Below, in pieces: positions 32,421-44,721 of a stretch of 64,000 bases of DNA. This DNA is from Carnegiea gigantea (taxonomy: Eukaryota; Streptophyta; Magnoliopsida; Caryophyllales; Cactaceae), in assembly GCA_029747015.1 (NCBI GenBank), contig JAKOGI010002254.1, positions 62,001-126,000 on the forward strand. The letters run 5' to 3'. Each line of letters opens with the position of its first letter. Position 1 is the first letter of the stretch. The position numbers were made by a program, and so were the translations under genes. Below the pieces are notes generated by a model, which saw only the letters and a list, made by a program, of their open reading frames with translations, was not told where the DNA came from and made no database searches.

Positions 32421-33591
32421 ATTCTCTTTATCCCCTTTTTTCTATCATATTATAACATCCATTTACCAACAGAGTTTTTCTAATCAATAGAATAAAAAAT
32501 CAACAAAATAATAAAATATTTCATATAGGAATACCTGGTGCTTCAAAAGCACTTTTACCAAATTAGTGACATATCCAAGTTTATTCTCCAAACATTCAAT
32601 CTTCTCTTGACTTTCTTGTGGCTCTTGCTCAATTTTCCTTCTTTTAGTTCGCTCTTCTTGTAAAGTGCACCTTGTAGAAGTTGAACGAGGAACTCTGACT
32701 CCAATGCCAAAGATCTTAGCTTAACCATACTTGTCTTCTCCAACAACGTTTTTGAAATTTTTATCTCGAGTAGCATCATTACATGAATCTTCTTCAATGA
32801 GAGATAACTCATTTTCAATTACTTCCTGTTATGTTACATATTAATAAAAAGAAATAAGATGAATAAGAAAACGAAATAAAAATAAACACTCATACCTTTG
32901 CACTAGCTAAAGCATCATCAAGTTTTGGAGCTTTCTTTGGAGCGTAGGTATTCAACCATACTGTAAGCTTATCTGTCTTGTTGCCTTTTTCCTAAAAAGT
33001 ATATAAAATACTAAATGCATTATCTAAAATCAAAGTGAGCTATGGTATGAATCGGATATAAATAATACCTCTTCTTCAGCACGTACACGTGCGAAAGTCT
33101 TTGTCTCTCCATATTGACACATTTTGTTATTGCCCCGATTTTCAATTCCTCTTTTAGTTCTAGCCTAAATTAATAATTGACAAATCACATAATAATAGTT
33201 ATATTACTTCAAAATAATTATAACTTTAAATATTCTTAAAGCACATAATTACCTTTCACTTATCTAATTCCCAAAACTGTACTAAGTTAGCCCATGTTTC
33301 AAGTGGTATGGGTTCTGGTCTTCTGCTAATTGTTTCATCATGACTTCTACCATCAAATAGTGCCACCTTCAATGCACATTTATAGCCTCTCCAACAATTA
33401 TGCATTTTCTTCATTGCCCATTCATAAGGCTCCTTTTCTTTGGGAAAGTAAAATGAACGTTGCAAAATAGATACAAAGAAAAAGAATCAATCAAGACTTA
33501 AAATAAACTTAAAAGTCGTATTTTAACTTTGAAATCCTCTTATACACGCACTAGGCTTGATGTAAAAATCAGAGTCTAGATGTTCAACTTT

Positions 33592-33596
33592 GAAAG
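33592..33596. repeat. Target-site duplication GAAAG, left
   Basis: Matches 44717-44721 exactly. Confidence 0.93.
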
Positions 33597-35204
33597 TGTT
33601 CGAATTTTTATAACGATAAATTTAAAACCGCAACTGTATAGTTCTCGTTGTACCACTTGAAGGTGTCGATCCTCATGGATGAGTTATGAAATTAGGTTAC
33701 CAAAAATTTTAAACTAAATTATCAAAAAACCAAATGCTAAAAATTACCTACCACCAAGCTTGCAAAGAATGATTCACCAAATGCCAAAGTAAGAATAACG
33801 CACCAAGCTGTAAATAATTTTGACTCACCAACACCTAGCCGTAGTTGCTTCCAAGTGAACATATTTCAACAATGGCTTTGAAGCAGAGCAATATTAAACT
33901 TCAATCCAATTTAGCTAAAGTGCCAGAAGCAATTTTTTTTCTCTAGCAAGATTGTGAGCCTAGCAATAACATGATGTTCAAATGAAATAGGGGTAGACGG
34001 GCAAAATAAACAAAAAAAAACAAAACAAAACAGAAGCAAGGCAGAGCACTCGAATTCGAACCAAAAGTTGCACAGCTGTGAAAGCTAAATTGCAATCTCT
34101 AATGAAAACCCACAAACTCAGGTATGATTACATTAATTGAAGAACCGAACCGGTGATCTGATACTGAAAAACGAAAATTGAAAGCTCGAAAAAAGAACTA
34201 ATCTACTCTGCGAGTGATAACGAAAATTAAAACCCCAATACTCTACTACTGCTGCTAATCTCCTAGTCTACCATGCTCTGCCATTCGAGCTCCTCTGTTT
34301 TGAGCCTTATTAAAAAGAATAAGCTCTGCTATCTCTCTATCTCCCCAACATCGTCGTTCTCCCCTGCTCCGGCTACCTCATTAGTGCCTTTGTAACTGAT
34401 GAATGAATGATGGTGATGATGATGGATTAAATGATCTGGGGAGACAGGGAGTAATGGATGAGAATGGAAAACGAAGGGAAGCGGGCTGCTCTGTTTCGAG
34501 TTTTGGGGGTCGAAGTCAGAGGAAGAAGAACCACTGAGGAGAGAGAAGATTAAAGCGGGAGATTAGGGCTCAGGTTATGTGAGGAAGAAGAAGAGATGGG
34601 GGAGGGTGACTGCTGAATGCAATGAAGGAGTGAGAGACAAACGCCATGGCCATGATGATGGAGGAAGCTCAAAGGTTGAAGGAGGGAAGAAGGAAAGAAG
34701 AGGAAGGGGCGAACTACCCTTTTTTTTGCAGCCTTCCTAGTCATGACTGATTAGGAAGAAGAAGGAAGGGGATAGGGGGCTGTCACGTGCCCAGGCGTGC
34801 TATTCAAGTGAAAGGGGCATGGGATTAAGAAGGGAAGAAGCTAGACTGGGCTGGTCGAAGGGGAAGGTGTTGACTGGGCTAGCCCGCACTGCAGATGGGG
34901 AAGGGCAAATATTAGGCCAAGCCCAATGAGAGAGGGAGGGAGCCCGGAAAAGAAAGAGGGAGGTTGGACAGGGTTGTGGTTGGATTCTTTTCCTTCTCTC
35001 TATCTTGCTCCAATGCTTGTTGTGATCCAATCCCTTTTTCATTCAACTTCCTCTCTTTTGTTTCCAAGCAATTTATCTATTATTCAAATTTCTCAAATTC
35101 CTACAAAACAAATAAAATGATATTAAAATCCTAAATTAATAATTTATTTTAGGCAAATAATAGATAATATAAGGGTATAAAATATCATAATTTTAGGCTG
35201 AGCA
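33597..35204 (-). repeat. 3' LTR of the Athila element
   Basis: In element sense starts TGCTCAGCC and ends CGAACA. 1608 bp. Short open frames within it (for example 34550-34744) recur in the partner LTR and are not genes. Confidence 0.92.
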
Positions 35205-35221
35205 AATACCCCCTCACCGAA
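35205..35221 (-). other. Polypurine tract of the Athila element
   Basis: Complement reads CGGTGAGGGGGTATT next to the LTR start. Confidence 0.75.
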
Positions 35222-36601
35222 ATTTTGCTCATCCTCGAGTAAAACAAAACTAAAAATCCTAGAAATAGAAAATAAAACAAAATCCTAACTCACTTTCGTA
35301 GAAATCAAGGTTGCACTTAGCATGTGCAACAAGTCCTTTAAACCTCTAGGTTATCCCTAATGGACGAGGAAGATCTTGTGAACGTTTGCAGAAAATGTAC
35401 CCATAAAATCTTGAAAAGAAAACATAAACAGAAACTCGAAAATCTTCTTTTCTTTTTTTTCCCCCTCAAAAATTAGTATGTACAAAACTGGGAAAAGATA
35501 TATACACATTCTAATCAACTAAATCACCCATGTAGTAAAGATATTGGCTTGCATATAAATAGAATATACTCATCAAGGCCCTCTACCCCAAGAATGAAAT
35601 CAAAGCACTACCTTTTCACCCCACTATATATCAAGACTTTGAATCCATACCAGTGCTTGTGTACAAGTGTATCATCATCCTAGGACTTAAGTTTATCAGA
35701 ATTAATCTCAATCCCACTTGACTGACACAAACTACATTATTGACTTATTAACATAGGAAGCAAACTTTTCCAGTAACAATATTGCCTCAAAGGGTAACAC
35801 CCAGTAGCACATGCCTTAAAGGATGCTTGTCATTCCTTCTTTTCTTTCCTTTCATTTTCACTTTTTTTTCATCACTCTTCTCTTTTTTCTCATTTTCATC
35901 ATTTTTTTTGTGTTTTTTTCCTCTTTTTTTCCTGAATACAAACAACAAACCAAAGTAATCGTGTCAAAGACAAGTAGGGGAGCCGATAATGGAAAACTAA
36001 AACCCTAAGATAATGATGATGATAGAAATAGGGATTGGATTACACATCGATAATGAACAATTAGGGTTAGAATTAGCGCTAAGAATGGCACACCGAGGAT
36101 GGAAATCTAACATGCACATCACGCTTACATGCAAGCTAAAAATCAAAGTGCATAGGATTTAAGCTAACTAGAATAGTACAAAGTCTCCGCAAAAACAAAA
36201 CAAAAATATTTTTGGATTTTCAAAGATTTTTAAAATTATTTTATCAAATTTTTTCTATTTTTTAACTTTTTTTTCCAACTTTTTCAAAATTTTTAAAGTT
36301 TTTTTCACCTCCATACTTAAATCTCACAATGTCCTCATTAGGAGTGGAAAGAAACATAAAACCACATAATAAGACCTAAAAAGAAAACAAATAAAAATAA
36401 GACTCAAAAACAAAAAGGATATGACTCAAAAACAACTATACAACATATATATACAAAAGAGAAAAAGAAAAATAGCCAATTATACAAAAAAAAAAAAGGA
36501 AAGAAAAAGAAAAAGGAGAAAAAGAGATAAGAAGAGAAGAAATTCTTAGCAAACCAAGTTGGGTGCTAAGTATACCTGAGCTATCTCTACAACATCACCG
36601 A
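35222..36601 (-). other. Non-coding region between integrase and 3' LTR of Athila
   Basis: About 1.4 kb of AT-rich DNA with A/T homopolymer runs (for example 35870-35930 and 36230-36310). This is where some Athila elements carry an envelope-like ORF; I find none. Confidence 0.6.
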
Positions 36602-39600
36602 TCAGAACAGTATCAGACACTCCACATCTTCTTTATTGGGTAACTCCAGAAATTGCTTCAATCTTTGGGCATTCACTTTAAAGGTGGCACCACTCTCAAG
36701 GACCTGAATTTTGACTGCACCATAGGGAAAAACACGTGAGATAATATAAAGACCAGTCCATTGGGACCTTAGCTTCCCTGGAAACAAATGGAGCTTAGAG
36801 TCATACAAGAGTACTTTCATTCTTGGGGCAAACTCTTTCCTAAGTATATGCTTATCATGAAACAACTTCGCCCTCTCTTTATAAGAACGAGTACTCTCAT
36901 AAGCCTTAGGTCTAATCTCATCAAGCTCATTCAATTACAGTCTACGCCCCTCACCAGCCCCAGTCAAGTCATAATTAAGCTTCTTAATGGCCCATCAAGC
37001 TCTATGCTCTATCTCAATAGGAAGATGATAAGGCTTACTATAAACAATCTTATAAGGTGACATACCTAAGGGAGTTTTGAAAATTGTCCTATAGGCCCAA
37101 AGAGCATCTACGAGCTTGTCAACCCAATCTTTCCTATTCCTATTGTCTTTTCAAGAATCTGCTTAATCTGTCAATTGGACATCTCAACCTGGCCACTGGT
37201 TTAGGGATGATAGGGGTAGCAAGCCTATGGACAATCGAATATCTCTTTAGTAAGGCATCAAAAGATCTATTATTAAAATGGGTGCCCTGATCACTAATAA
37301 TAGCATGAGGCATGCCAAATCGAGCAAACATGTTTTCCCTAAGGAACTTAAGAATGACCTTAGCATCATTAGTCCTAGAAGGGATGGCCTCAACCCATTA
37401 CAAACATAGTCCACAGCTAGTAAAATGTACTCATTCCCAAAGAAAGTTGGAAATGGTCCCATAAAATTAATACCCCACACATCAAAAACCTCCACCACAA
37501 TGATAGGGTTCAGTGGCATAGTGTTTCTCCTGCTTATTCTACCCAATTGCTGGCACCTAGGGCAACTCTTACAATACTCAAAAGCACCCCTAAATAGAGT
37601 TGGCCAGTAGAAACCACGTTGAAGAACTTTAGCTGCAGTCTTCCTACCACTAAAATGCCCCCACATGCCTAGTCTTGACAAAAAGAAAGGACACTTCTCA
37701 CCTCATTGTCCTGAATACACCTCCTAAACACTTGGTCAGAGCAGTACTTAAACAAATAAGGATCATCCCAAATAAAAAACTGCACAAGGTAGAAGAATCT
37801 ATCTCTGTCATTCTCAGTCCAACCCTCAGGAATCATATCGTACCAGCAACTAGGTAATTCACAATGTCAGCATACCAAGGATCAAGGTGGACAACATACA
37901 ACTACTCATCGGGGAAGCATTCAGAAACAATGGACTCAACCTCTCTATCACAGAGAATCCTAGACAAATGATCAGCTATAAGGTTCTTAGAACCTTTCTT
38001 ATCCCTCATCTCAGAGTCAAATTCTCGCAAAAGTATGATCCATCTAACAAGTCTAGGTTTAGCATCCTTCTTAGAAAGAAGGTGCTTAAGAGCAGAGCGA
38101 TCAGTATAAACAATCACATGAGACCCAATCAGATAAGGTCTAAACTTCTTAAACCCAAAAATCACAGCAAAAATTCTTTCTCAGTCACAGTATAGTTCAG
38201 ATGGGCATCATCTAAATTGTGACTAGCATAATAAATCACATGGGACTTCTTATCAATATGTTGTCCTAAAACAACCCAAATAGCATAATCAGAAGCGTCA
38301 CACATCAATTCAAAAGGTTCTCCCCATATGGGAGGATGAAGAATAGGAGCAGAGCTTAAGGCCTCCTTAAGCTTAGAAAATACCTCAAGACACTCATCAA
38401 AAAAGTGAAATAGCACACCTTTACCTAGGAGGTTAGACAAGGGCTTCGCAATCTTATTAAAGTCCTTAATGAAGTGACGATATAAGCCAGCATGTCCAAA
38501 GAAAGACCTCACCTTTTTCACACAGGTGGGAGGGGGAAGATTAACAATTAGATCAGTCTTAGCCTTATCTACTTCAATTTCATCTTTAGAAATAATATGG
38601 CCTAAGGCTATCCCCTTTTTAATCATGAAATGACATTTCTCGTAATTCAAAGTCAGGTTTTTCTCCCTACACCTTTTCAAAACTTTTCTCAAATTAGATA
38701 AACAATCATCAAAGGAAGACCCAAACACAGAAAAGTCATCCATGAAAATTTTTATGCAGTGCTCAACTAGATCTGAGGAAATGAAAATCATGCATCGCTG
38801 AAAGGTCGCAGGGGCATTGCATAGTCCAAATGGCATATGTCTAAAGGCATAAGTCTCAAATGGACAGGTGAAAGTAGTCTTCTTCTGATCCTCAGGAAAT
38901 AGAGATCTAGGTGTAGTCAGAGTATCCATCTAAAAAGTAATAGAAGAAATGTCCAGCCAACCTTTCTAACATCTGGTCCAAAAAAGGAAGGGAAAAGTGG
39001 TCTTTCCTAGTGGCAGCATTCAATTTCCTATAGTCTATACACACATGCCATCCAGATTGAACTCGAGTAGGGACTAACTCATTCTTGTCATTCCTAATCA
39101 CGGTAATGCCGGTCTTCCTAAGAACAACTTGAACGGGGCTAACCAACTCACTGTCAAAAATGGGATAGATAATCCCATTATCTAACCACTTCAGTACTTC
39201 CTTCCTAACTACTTCCTAGCGTCGGCTTTAAATGCCTTTGACGGTCACTATAGGGCTTAGCATTGTCCTCTAAATGAATTCTATGTTGCACAATGAAAGG
39301 AATAATACCTTTAATATCCCCTAAAGTCCAGCCTAAAGCTTCCTTGTTCTTTCTAAGTAAGGCAATTAGTTTGTCCTCTTGGTCCCGATTTAGGTAAGAA
39401 GTAATGATAATAGGTAAAGATTCATCGGGTCCTAGAAATGTATACTTGAGATAATCAGGAAGAAGTTTCAATTCAAGAGCAAGAAGGGAAACAGATTTAG
39501 AAGCATATTCAGACACAGCAGTGAGCAAACAGTCAACAGTAGAGCACAAGTCATCAAACTCAAAAGCATCGTATTCAGGCTCATCATTCACAATAAATGA

Positions 39601-40343
39601 CTTATACTCAGCAGGAAACATATCATCAAAAGCATCATCAAGTATAGAATCCTCCACCCAGTGAAGAGTAGAGAACTCTATATCATCAAAACTAGAAGGC
39701 TATCTTTGCATGTTAAAGATGTTCAGCTCTAAAGTCATATTGCCAAAAGATAGTCTCATGATGCCATTCCTGCAATTAATGAGGGCATTGGCAGTGGCCA
39801 AGAAAGGACGCCCTAGAATCACAGGGATTTGACTAGCTAAGCTAGACACCATCTCAGTCTCAATCACAACGAAGTCCACAGGGTAAAGGAATTCACCCAC
39901 TCTGATCAGCACGTCCTCAACTATACCCCTGGGTAGTCTAGTCGATCTATCAGCCAATTGGATAACCATCTTGGTAGGTTTCAGCTCACCTAACCCTAGC
40001 CTCTCATATTCAGTGAAGGGTATCAAGTTGACACTAACCCTAGCCTCTCATATTCAGTGAAGGGTATCAAGTTGACATCGGCCCCTAAATCAAGTCAAGC
40101 TCTATAAATAAGCTGGTTCCCTATAACTATAGAGATAGTAGGGCAATCGGGGTCCTTATACTTCACTGGAATCTGATGAGATAGAATAGAACTAACACTA
40201 GAGGCTAAGAAAACCTTCCTAGGGACATTAGTAGCTCTCTTTATCATGCACAGATCTTTTAAGAACCTAGCATATGGAAGCATCTGTTGAATAGCAGCGA
40301 GCAAAGGAATGTTGATTTTGACTTGAGAAAAGGTCTCTTTCAT
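36602..40343 (-). pseudogene. pol: Athila pol (protease, RT, RNase H, integrase), multiply broken
   Basis: Reading right to left: protease with DLGAD active site near 40080 and ILGRPFLATANALI near 39800; RT with YFLDGYSDY near 38940 and catalytic FMDDFSVFG near 38720-38745; RNase H with LMCDASDYAIW near 38290; integrase with zinc-finger remnant CPRCQQ near 37560, core AVDYV near 37420 and ISDQGTHFNN near 37290, and a C-terminal tail to 36602. Order and residues are those of Ty3/gypsy Athila. Frame changes and stops separate all these blocks, including a 44-bp duplication in protease and a stop just before the protease active site. Not functional. Confidence 0.88.
39990..40077. repeat. 44-bp tandem duplication inside the Athila protease region
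   Basis: CTAACCCTAGCCTCTCATAT starts at 39990 and again at 40034, the two units being identical over 43-44 bases. As 44 is not a multiple of three it shifts the protease frame. Confidence 0.92.
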
Positions 40344-42080
40344 CTTCTCAACATAAGCTTAATCTTTCTTTTTAAGTCTATGGGGAAAAGGAGGTAAAGG
40401 CATATGGACTTTCTCAAAAGAAGAAGAAGAAGAAAAAGAAGAAGAAGAAGAAGAAGAAGAAGAAGAAGAAGAAGGGTCAAGTAAATCAGAGGAATCTCTC
40501 TCTTTAAGCTCCTCTTTCTTAAACGGTGACTCAGGAGGAAGGTGAGTCTCAAAATTATTGGGAACACCATCAGTAGCATCCTTTGGCTCACTGGATGAAC
40601 CAGTCTCCGGAGGTGAAGAAGAAAAAGAAGAAGAAGAATTTTGGAAGAACTGGTGAGGATACCTGCAGGGCTCATTAGGATTTCTCACTTGGTCATTAAT
40701 CTCTTGACTATAATGGAGAGATATCACTACATCCACTTTCCTCACGGGCTCACTAGGGTTACCTAAAGAAGAGGAGGCATGACCCTTGGGGTTCACCTCA
40801 GGTTAACTCGGAAAAGTACCTAACTCCCTAAAAGATTATGCTAACTGAGAAAACTGTTCAGTCATCATTCTCATCATTCTTTCCATGTTAGCATTAATCA
40901 TTCTCTCCACATTATTCTTAATCCTCCTCTCCATTTTGTCAATATCGGTGTAACCAGGAGGAGGTTAAACTGGAGCAACTGGAGGTAGAGGTCAAGGTGC
41001 ATTAGGTACACCTAGAAAAGCCGGTCTCTGAAAGGAACTAGAAGGGTGAGAGATGGGTTGGGAGTTGTTTCCAGGAAACACTCCAGGCTGGGAGTTAGGA
41101 ACTACAGCATTTGGTCCATTACTCTAAGAGAAGTTAGGGTGATTTCTCCACCCTAGATTATAAAAAGGGAAAAATGGGTCGTTCTTAGGTCTGTGGAAGG
41201 CCATACTCGCTTGCTCTTACCCAGTTGCTAACTGGTGAGCAAAATAAGGACAAGCACTCAAAGAATGCTCTAAGGCCTCGCAATGAGAACAAGACACTGA
41301 AGAAGCCTGGGATAGCTAGGGCATTTGGGAAGACAATCCCTTCAACATGTTTTCCAAAATAGCAATCCTAGACTTTAAGTGGCTCACATCAGAGATAGAA
41401 TGTAACCTACCCCTTGCAATCCTAGAACTTAAGCTGTCATCACGAGCAGTTTTTCACTGCATAGTTTTCTCAGCTAAGTCCGCTAAAAATTCCTAAGCAG
41501 TTGTGACACTCTTAGAAAGAAAGCCACTCTGACATCTGGACTCTACCATGGTTCTAGTCTATTGGTCAAGTCCTTTATATACAATTTGGCACAAACATGT
41601 TTGATCTAAACCATGATAGGGACACTGGGCCAACAAATTCTTGAACCTATCAAAATATTTCTAAAATGATTCCCTATCTAGTTGCACAAATTGATTGATT
41701 TTATTCCTTAGCTTAACAGTCTTGGCATTAGGGAAATATTTCCTTAAGAATAATCTCAAAAAATCATTCCAAGAAGTTACAGAATTAGCAGCCAAGCCAT
41801 ACATCCAACGTTTAGCAGAATCTTTTAAAGTAAAAGAAATCAATTTCATTCGCACAACATTAATGGGAATATTACGAAAATGCATCATAGAACAAACTTC
41901 TTCAAATTCCCTCAAAAATAAATAAGCATCCTCTAAACCTATAAATTTAGGGAGCATCTGAGTATAGTAAGGTGTTAATTCGAAGGTCACATTCGGCCCA
42001 AGGTCAGGTATAATGAAGCAAGATGGCAATGCAGTCACAGGAGGATAGAAAATCTCACTCAAAGTTCTTTCTTGTGCCAT
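40344..42080 (-). pseudogene. gag: Athila gag, broken
   Basis: Starts at ATG 42078-42080 (MAQERTLSEIFYPP). The capsid-like retrotransposon gag domain covers 42000-41661 (FVQLDRESF at the end). A CCHC knuckle CSHCEALEHSLSAC lies at 41250-41291. Stops follow after 41661 and through 41140-40800. The C-terminal part (40796-40359) is a Ser-rich, Pro-rich segment with a long Ser run encoded by a GAA/AAG microsatellite (40428-40475). It packages element RNA when intact. Confidence 0.82.
40428..40475. repeat. GAA/AAG microsatellite in Athila gag
   Basis: Uninterrupted AAG triplets with one AAAAAG step; encodes a Ser run in the gag frame. Confidence 0.9.
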
Positions 42081-43060
42081 TTCTTCTAATTCAAGCCTGG
42101 GTTCAGGTTCGGGTTCTAAGTCAGGGTCTGGCTCATTACTAATAAGTCGATAATTTTTAGGATTTCTAACCTAACAACTTGTATAAATCCCACACCCTCA
42201 CCAAAGGTTCCATTTTTGGTCTTTTTCTTTTTCTAATTTTTTTTGGATTTTGGATTTTTCTATTTTTTTCTCTTTCTTTCTTTTAAACTACAAAACAAAA
42301 CAATAAAGTGAATCAAAACTAAAAACACTATACAAACATAAAACAAGAAAAACTCAAACAAAAACACAAGCACAAAGAAACTAAAAGAAAATAAGAAATA
42401 AAACTACACCTAAACAACCTAATTCTAAAAATAAAATTAAAACAAAAACTACAACTCCTAAAATTAGAACTAAATGTACAAAAAAGTCCACACAATCACA
42501 CGCGACATAAATATATTTTTTTTGAATTTTTTCTATACCCGAACAGTGCAGAAACATACAAACATATTATTAAGTCTAAAATTCACAGAAAAATCTAAAC
42601 AATCCCAAAAAATTCCCCAAAAAATTCACAAAAACTCGAAAAATTATACTGAATCTAATCAAAATATTAGCACAGCCAAAATCACACCAAAAGTACAGCA
42701 AAAAATTCAAACAGATGCTGAAAACATTAAAAAATCTGCACTAAAATTAGTGAATGTTCTGATTTTGTTTTCTGGATTAGTTCTGCCTTGTTTCTTTTGC
42801 TGCACATACATCAAATGTATTAGTACTGTTTTTTTTAGCAATGAATAACGCCTAAAAACTAAAATTAAACTGATCTCGACAAAACAAAAATCAAAATCAC
42901 AATATTAACTAAATTCAAAAATCAAAAATAAACTTAATTTCTAAAACTAAATTAAAACTTAAGCACAACTAAAAATTAAGTTTACAAAACTAAAATGAAA
43001 ACGACACAAATGAATCAAACAACTAAACTACGACTCAATGAAACCGAATTTCACAATGCC
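42081..43060 (-). other. Leader region of the Athila element
   Basis: About 1 kb, very A-rich on the + strand, no supported ORF. A long leader between primer site and gag is usual for Athila. Confidence 0.6.
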
Positions 43061-43078
43061 ATCCCCAGCAACGACGCT
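43061..43078 (-). other. Primer binding site, Asp-tRNA type
   Basis: Element sense AGCGTCGTTGCTGGGGAT, seven bases from the 5' LTR, close to the Athila/Tat consensus TGGCGCCGTTGCCGGGGA. Confidence 0.85.
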
Positions 43079-43085
43079 AAAAACT

Positions 43086-44716
43086 TGTTGGAATTTTTAT
43101 AACGATAAATTCAGAACAGCAAGTGCACAGTTCTCGTTGTAACACTTGAAGGTGTCGATCCGCAGGGATGAATTATGAAATTAGGTTACCAAAAATTTCA
43201 AACTAAATTGAAAAAAAACAAATGCTAAAAACTACCTAACACCAAGCTTACAAAGAATGATTCACCAAATGCCAAAGTAAGAATAATGCACCAATCTGTA
43301 ACTGATTTTGACTCACCAACAACTAGCCGTAGTTGTTTTCTATTTGCAAGAAAACGTGATTCAGTGCAGTGAACATATTTCAACAATGGCTTTGAAGCAG
43401 AGTAATATTGAACTTCAATCCAGTTTAGCCAAAGCACCAGAAGCCATTTTTTTTCTCTAACAAGATTGTGAGCCCAGTAATAACATAATGTTCAAATGAA
43501 ACAGGGATAGACGGGCAAAGTAAACAGGAAAACAAAAAGGAAACACGAGCAAGGCGGAGCACTCGAATTTGAACCAAAAGCTGTACAGCTGTGAAAACTA
43601 AATTACAATCTCTAATCAAAACCCACAAACTCAGGTATGATTACATTAATTGAAGAACCGAACCCCTGATGTAATACTGAAAAATGGAAATTGAAAGCTC
43701 AAAAAAAGAACTAATCTACTCTGCGAGTGATAACGAAAATTAAAACCCCAAACTCTACTACTGCTGCTACTCTTCTACTCTACCATGCCCTGCCATTTGA
43801 GCTCCTCTGTTTTGAGCCCTGTTAAAAAGAATAAGCTCTGCTATCTCTCTATCTCCCCAACATCGTCGTTCTCCCCTGATCCGGCTACCTCATTAGTGCC
43901 TTTGTAACTGATGAATGAATGATGGTGATGATGATGGATTAAATGATCTGGGAAGAGAGGGAGTAATGGATGAGAATAGGAAACGAATGGACGCGGGCTG
44001 TTCTGTTTTGGGTTTTGGGGGTCGAAGTCAAGGGAAGAAGAACCACTGAGGAGAGAGAAGATTAAAGGGGGGGATGAGGGCTTAGGTTATGTGAGGAAGA
44101 AAAAGAGATGGGGGATGGGTAACGGTTGAATGCAATGAAGGAGTGAGAAACAAATGCCATGGCCATGATGATGGAGGAAGCTGAAAGGTTGAAGGAAGGA
44201 AGACGAAAAGAGAGGAAGGAGCGAACTGCCTTGTTTTTTTCGAGCTTCCTGGTCGTGACTGATGAGGAAGAAAAAGGAAGGGGATGGGGGGCTGTCATGT
44301 GCCCAGGGCATGCTATTCAAGTGAAAGGGGTATAGGATTAAGAATGGGAGAAGCTAGACCGAGCTGGTCGAAGGGGAAGGTTTGATTGGGCTAGCCCATA
44401 CTACAGATGGGGAAGGGCAAATATTGGGCTAAGCCCAATGAGAGAGAGAGGGAGCCCGGAAAAGAGAGAGGGAGGCTGGGCTGGGGTTGTGGTTGGATTC
44501 TTTTCCTTCTCTCTATCTTGGTCCAATGCTTGTTGTGATCCAATCTCTTTTTGATTCAACTTCCTCTCTTTTTTTCCAAGCAATTTATTTATTCTTCAAA
44601 TTTCTCAAATTCCTACAAAACAAATGAAATAATTTTAAAATCCTAGATTAATAATTTATTTTAGGCAAATAATAGATAATATAAGGGTATAAAATATCAC
44701 AATTTCAAGTTGAGCA
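43086..44716 (-). repeat. 5' LTR of the Athila element
   Basis: In element sense TGCTCAACTT...CCAACA, 1631 bp, collinear with 33597-35204. Confidence 0.92.
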
Positions 44717-44721
44717 GAAAG
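44717..44721. repeat. Target-site duplication GAAAG, right
   Basis: Matches 33592-33596. Confidence 0.93.

Larger units (their letters stand above)
33597..44716 (-). mobile_element. Athila-type Gypsy LTR retrotransposon, complete outline, decayed genes
   Basis: An 11,120-bp element between GAAAG duplications. LTRs at 33597-35204 and 43086-44716; Asp-tRNA-type primer site; gag, protease, RT, RNase H and integrase in Gypsy order on the - strand; polypurine tract next to the left LTR. LTRs differ at many sites and by a roughly 35-base indel near 43340, so it is older than Sirevirus copy 2. No envelope-like ORF is seen. Confidence 0.93.

Noticed and set aside
34550..35042. Short genes at 34550-35042 and 44062-44583
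   Set aside because: They recur in both Athila LTRs, are interrupted differently in each, and have low-complexity products.
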